20,250 nt of DNA from Pelagophyceae sp. CCMP2097. Its lineage: Eukaryota > Sar > Pelagophyceae. Below the pieces are notes generated by a model. It was not told where the DNA came from, did not search any database, and saw only the letters and a program-made list of their open reading frames with translations. The stretch is taken from assembly GCA_026770575.1 (NCBI GenBank), contig MU657292.1, positions 114,094-134,343 of the forward strand, given 5' to 3'. This document shows, in pieces, positions 17,638 through 20,250 of the stretch (within the stretch, counting starts at the first letter, position 1; each line of letters begins with the position of its first letter). The translations under genes were made by a program, and so were the position numbers.

Positions 17638-17687
17638 GCACAAACGGCACAGAGGCTCCCAAGCACAAACGGCAGAGAGGCTCCCAA
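17638..17687. repeat. 25-bp tandem duplication next to a start codon
   Basis: 17638-17662 and 17663-17687 match at 24 of 25 bases and are directly adjacent. The block begins 2 bp upstream of the ATG (17636-17634) of the PX-amidase gene, so it forms its 5' leader or proximal promoter. A role in expression is possible but not shown. Confidence 0.85.
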
Positions 17688-17952
17688 GAAGCGCACTCGC
17701 AAAGGCGACAAGGGCAGTTTCCGCCGACCGCTGAAAGGCCCGGCCGCGGGGAAGGCCTCAACGACTGTCGCGCGGGGGGGCTCGACTCTGACTCGCCCAA
17801 CGTTTGTGTGTTTACTTTTTTGGAAAAGGGGCCTCGAGTTGGAAAAGCCCCCTCGATCCTCTAATAGCTCTCGAACGCCCGGTCGACGCCTGCGTTGCTG
17901 CGACTCGGCGGCGAAGCGGAGGCGGCTCAGTGGAGTACAAACATAAGGCACA

Positions 17953-18000
17953 GAAGAAGAAGAAGAAGAAGAAGAAGAAGAAGAAGAAGAAGAAGAAGAA
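17953..18000 (+). repeat. (GAA)16 microsatellite
   Basis: Sixteen perfect GAA units. On the minus strand this is a (TTC)16 pyrimidine tract just downstream of a consensus donor (AAG/GTGAGT at 18061/18060), so it could act as the polypyrimidine tract of an intron. Perfect purity suggests recent expansion. Confidence 0.9.
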
Positions 18001-18060
18001 GGCTCTCACGTGACCGTCGGACGCCCGCTTCGTTACGAGGCTGTGCGTGCCTCGACTCAC

Positions 18061-18135
18061 CTTTGGCCTCTTCGCGAGCGTGATGTCAAAAACTTCCGTC
18101 CTCGTGCAGTCGTCGGCACCTTCAAATCCGCCCAT
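18061..18135 (-). CDS. Possible Kelch-gene 3' exon
   Basis: On the minus strand the stretch reads MGGFEGADDCTRTEVFDITL then AKRPK and ends at AAG/GTGAGT, a consensus 5' splice site. TEVFDITL resembles the TEVLD core of a Kelch blade, so this may be a late exon of the Kelch gene to the right. The upstream link (through repeat copy C) and the acceptor downstream of (TTC)16 are not established. Confidence 0.3.
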
Positions 18136-18195
18136 CCCAAGGGTCCGCGGTGGTCCGTCCGCCGCGTCCGCCGCCGCCGCGTTCCAGTGCCCGGC

Positions 18196-18238
18196 CTACC
18201 CAATATGGGCTCATGGGGCCCCATACGGGTCCCCATAC
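18196..18238 (-). repeat. Palindromic repeat element, copy C (43 nt, GT...AG bounded)
   Basis: Minus strand from 18238 reads GTATGGGG and ends TTGGGTAG at 18196, exactly 43 nt as in copy B. The core gcctacccaatatggg is at 18194-18209. Here the GT...AG orientation is the same as that of the surrounding Kelch gene, so this copy could be spliced as an intron. Confidence 0.75.
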
Positions 18239-18287
18239 GGCAGCTCCGGTTTTGTTCAAAGTTTAGGGCCGACGAGCAGCAGGCTCC

Positions 18288-18327
18288 TGCTGAGTCTTCG
18301 AATCTGGTGCTGAGTCTTCGAATCTGG
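18288..18327. repeat. 20-bp perfect tandem duplication
   Basis: tgctgagtcttcgaatctgg at 18288-18307 is repeated exactly at 18308-18327. It lies at the ragged end of the minus-strand Kelch region, where it duplicates the codons for FEDSA/DSKTQ and shifts frame by two. It is a fresh-looking duplication in an already disrupted gene. Confidence 0.9.
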
Positions 18328-19349
18328 CCAGCGCCGCGCCCGATGCATCCCCGCCGATGATGACGACAAGCCGCGCGTCGACCGGCACCCACCGCGCGCC
18401 GAGCCCATCGGCGGACCGGGCGCGAAGAGCATGGTCCGGACGTCGAGGATTTCCGTCGTGTTCAAACGTCCTGAATCTGATTCACCACCGGCCACAAATA
18501 TGCGGTGCTCGTCGAGCAATCACGGCGCGGCCATGTCGGCCCCGACGCCATCTTGTCCAGGCTGAGGATTTCGTGCTCGACAGTTGAGACCTGCCACCAA
18601 AGCCGCCCACGACGATGATCCTGCGAGCGCGACGGCACAATAGCCACGCGCCGATTGCATGTCCGGCCCCGGCGTGAACGTGCGCGTCGCGAGGTGGAAG
18701 ATCTCCGTCGTGTTTAAAACTTCACCGTCGGCATCCGTTCCACCCACCACCAGCACCCGATCTGAATCGAGCTGGGCGGCTGCACATCCCATTCGTCCCG
18801 TGAGCATCTCCGGCCCAGTCGTAAAGTTCAATGTCTGCATGTCGAGCAATAACGTTTCTTCATATAAGATACCACCGCCAAACACCGTAACACACCCTCC
18901 AGCAAGCACGGTAGGGCAATGAGGAGGTACTTCGTTCATCTTCGGTCCCGGCCGGAACGTCGCGTCGTCGGTCCACGGCCGCCCGCCGAACACGGCTTCC
19001 TCGAGGCCGAAGTAATCCAGCTCCTGCACCATCGCGTCCTGCGCGGCGTCGGGTAATGCGCGGATCGACCTCTGCATGCGTGGGCCGTCGGGAGGATCGC
19101 TGCGCAGAAAGTCGAGAAGCATGCCGAAGCGCTCGCAGTCGCGGTCGATGAAGATGGACCCGTCGTCGGGGTCCGCCTGCAGCATCGCGTCGCAGCGGCC
19201 GAACATGCGCCCGAGCATCGAGTCTTCGACCTTTGTTAGGACGGCCCTTGAAGTCTCTAAGCGCGCGCCACGTTGAGCTTGACCAGCTCGTCGGTCGCCG
19301 CCGCTTTAATGCGCGCCTTTTCCTCTTCGTCGCGCGCGAGCTTCTCCTC
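18310..19349 (-). pseudogene. T1/BTB-Kelch gene with several frame breaks
   Basis: The order matches an algal BTB-Kelch protein: a charged coiled coil (EEKLARDEEEKARIKAAATD from 19349), a T1/BTB domain (ELVKLNV, then RLETSRAVLTKVEDSMLGRM, GSIFIDRDCERFGMLLDFLR, MVQELDYFGLEEAVFGG) and Kelch blades (LLLDMQTLNFTTGPEM, DRVLVVGGTDADGEVLNTTE, IIVVGGFGG, RIFVAGGESDSGRLNTTE, LVVIIGGDASG). T1/BTB domains oligomerise and often recruit Cul3 ligases; Kelch propellers bind substrates. The frame breaks near 19265 (inside the conserved LNVGG...RFETS motif), 18620, 18568 and 18537, has a TGA at 18522-18520, and breaks again near 18393. Introns do not explain these. Either it is a pseudogene or the sequence has local errors; long intact frames in neighbouring genes favour decay. 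Confidence 0.7.
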
Positions 19350-20250
19350 CGTTCACTGTTTCTATTTACCGACTATAGCAAGCAGCGTGGGCATTCGCAA
19401 AAGGAAATGGAGGGAAGGGGAAGAGCGGAGGCAGCGGCGGCGGGAGAGCGTGCATCAGCAAGCGACAAGCCACCACCGTAGCCACTTATGTGACCGCGGC
19501 GTCGGCCCAGCGCCGCAGCTCAAAGAACTGTGAGACGAAGCTGCGCGCGTCGTTGCGCTCGTCGTAGACGTCGTCGTCGTCGTCGGTGTCGCCTTCCGAG
19601 TCCACGACGGCCTTGTCGGGAGCAGATCGGTCACAATGTCCCTGGACTTTGTCCCCAAAGAGTCGGCGCGAGTAAACTAAATTGCGCAACGTCCTCTGTC
19701 GAATTAGATTATCACCGGAAATCTATTAACTATTTTTGGCTCGTGAAGGCGGCTGGCGCTGCGCCGGCCACTCCCGCGAGACGCCCTAGGCGCGCTTGTT
19801 TGGCTTTTTCGTCAACTGCCTTATTTTGGCGATTCTCTGCGAAAGCTTCTTAATTTAGTAGTTAATCAAGTCTAAACCTTAGGGCACAAATCAAAAGTCG
19901 ATGAAGGCGCCAATGAGTTCCCGGCCAATTGAGACAGACGTTAGGGGCACTATGCCCGAACGTTATGTCCAAATTGGCCGGCAATTCCTTGCCTCCAAAG
20001 TAGGCTACTAAAATTTCGCGGTTTGAGACGTTTCTTCTTCGCGCGCTGGTCTCCGAGGCGCCAACTAATACGACTGGAGGGAGCGGCAAGAGCGCACGCG
20101 CTAAAAAAAGTTATCTTCGGCGATTCCTGTTGTGCAAATTCGACAGTGGTTTCTCGAATATTACAAGAGCGCGCCGGAGGCACACGGAGGACCCGAAGGA
20201 TACAGCCAAATCCCATTGCAATGCCCACGTAAATAATTGAAATTATTTAA
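19350..20250. other. Region without a supported gene; possible acidic exon at 19486-19660 minus
   Basis: The minus-strand segment 19486-19660 reads DKAVVDSEGDTDDDDDVYDE then RSFVSQFFELRRWADAAVT, an acidic stretch plus a helix that would suit the N-terminus of the Kelch gene on the same strand. No ATG and no phase-matched join to 19349 were found. From about 19680 to the end the sequence is clearly richer in A and T and has no motif-bearing frame or RNA gene that I can recognise. Confidence 0.4.

Noticed and set aside
19862..20228. Minus-strand open frames of 75 to 92 codons in the AT-richer right end.
   Set aside because: Non-ATG starts, no motif, and lengths expected by chance.
1..20250. 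tRNA, rRNA or other structured RNA genes.
   Set aside because: I looked for the T-loop word GGTTCGAATCC and cloverleaf-like pairs and found none; a covariance-model scan was not possible here.

Overview
The window looks like nuclear DNA of a GC-rich unicellular eukaryote, most likely a stramenopile alga of the pelagophyte type. Genes lie on both strands, are not in operons, and are split by short GT-AG introns. The introns I could place by matching reading phase and protein motifs are 32 to 329 bp, most of them under 150 bp. The protein types also fit: ankyrin repeats, BTB/T1-Kelch proteins, and a WT...PMRITKK...IGK domain that I recall only from heterokont proteins. The species assignment is inference; no search was run.

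Layout, left to right. (1) 1-297, minus: 5' part of an ankyrin-repeat gene. (2) 298-1650: no gene, one long inverted repeat. (3) 1651-4442, minus: an eight-exon gene that I rebuild from a WT/PMRITKK domain, a basic stretch, two ACT domains and a long Ala/Pro/Gln-rich tail. It looks like a metabolite-sensing regulator and is the most interesting gene here. (4) 5860-6024, minus: a 54-aa membrane protein with a perfect ACCATGG start, divergent from (5), an unrecognised gene of at least two exons at 6276-7683, plus. (5b) 7746-8124, minus: a WD40-like fragment; 8292-8468, plus: a possible small helical protein. (6) 9546-11315, plus: a three-exon saccharopine-dehydrogenase-like oxidoreductase, convergent with (7) 11548-13712, minus: a GT31/fringe-like type II membrane glycosyltransferase. 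(8) 13948-14721, plus: a 5'-truncated Kelch fragment interrupted by palindromic repeats. (9) 14960-17636, minus: a five-exon PX-domain protein fused to a permuted papain-like (YiiX/NlpC-P60-like) domain. (10) about 18310-19349, minus: a frameshifted T1/BTB-Kelch gene. (11) 19350-20250: no supported gene.

Two themes run through the window. First, intron biology: very short introns, a 43-nt GT...AG-bounded palindromic repeat family, duplicated splice donors, direct repeats inside introns and microsatellites at splice sites, all of which suggest recent intron birth or remodelling. Second, decay of the Kelch family, whose copies carry several frame breaks while neighbouring genes stay open over long stretches.

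Exon joins were made by eye from phase continuity, splice dinucleotides and expected protein motifs. The positions are hypotheses that RNA reads would settle quickly.
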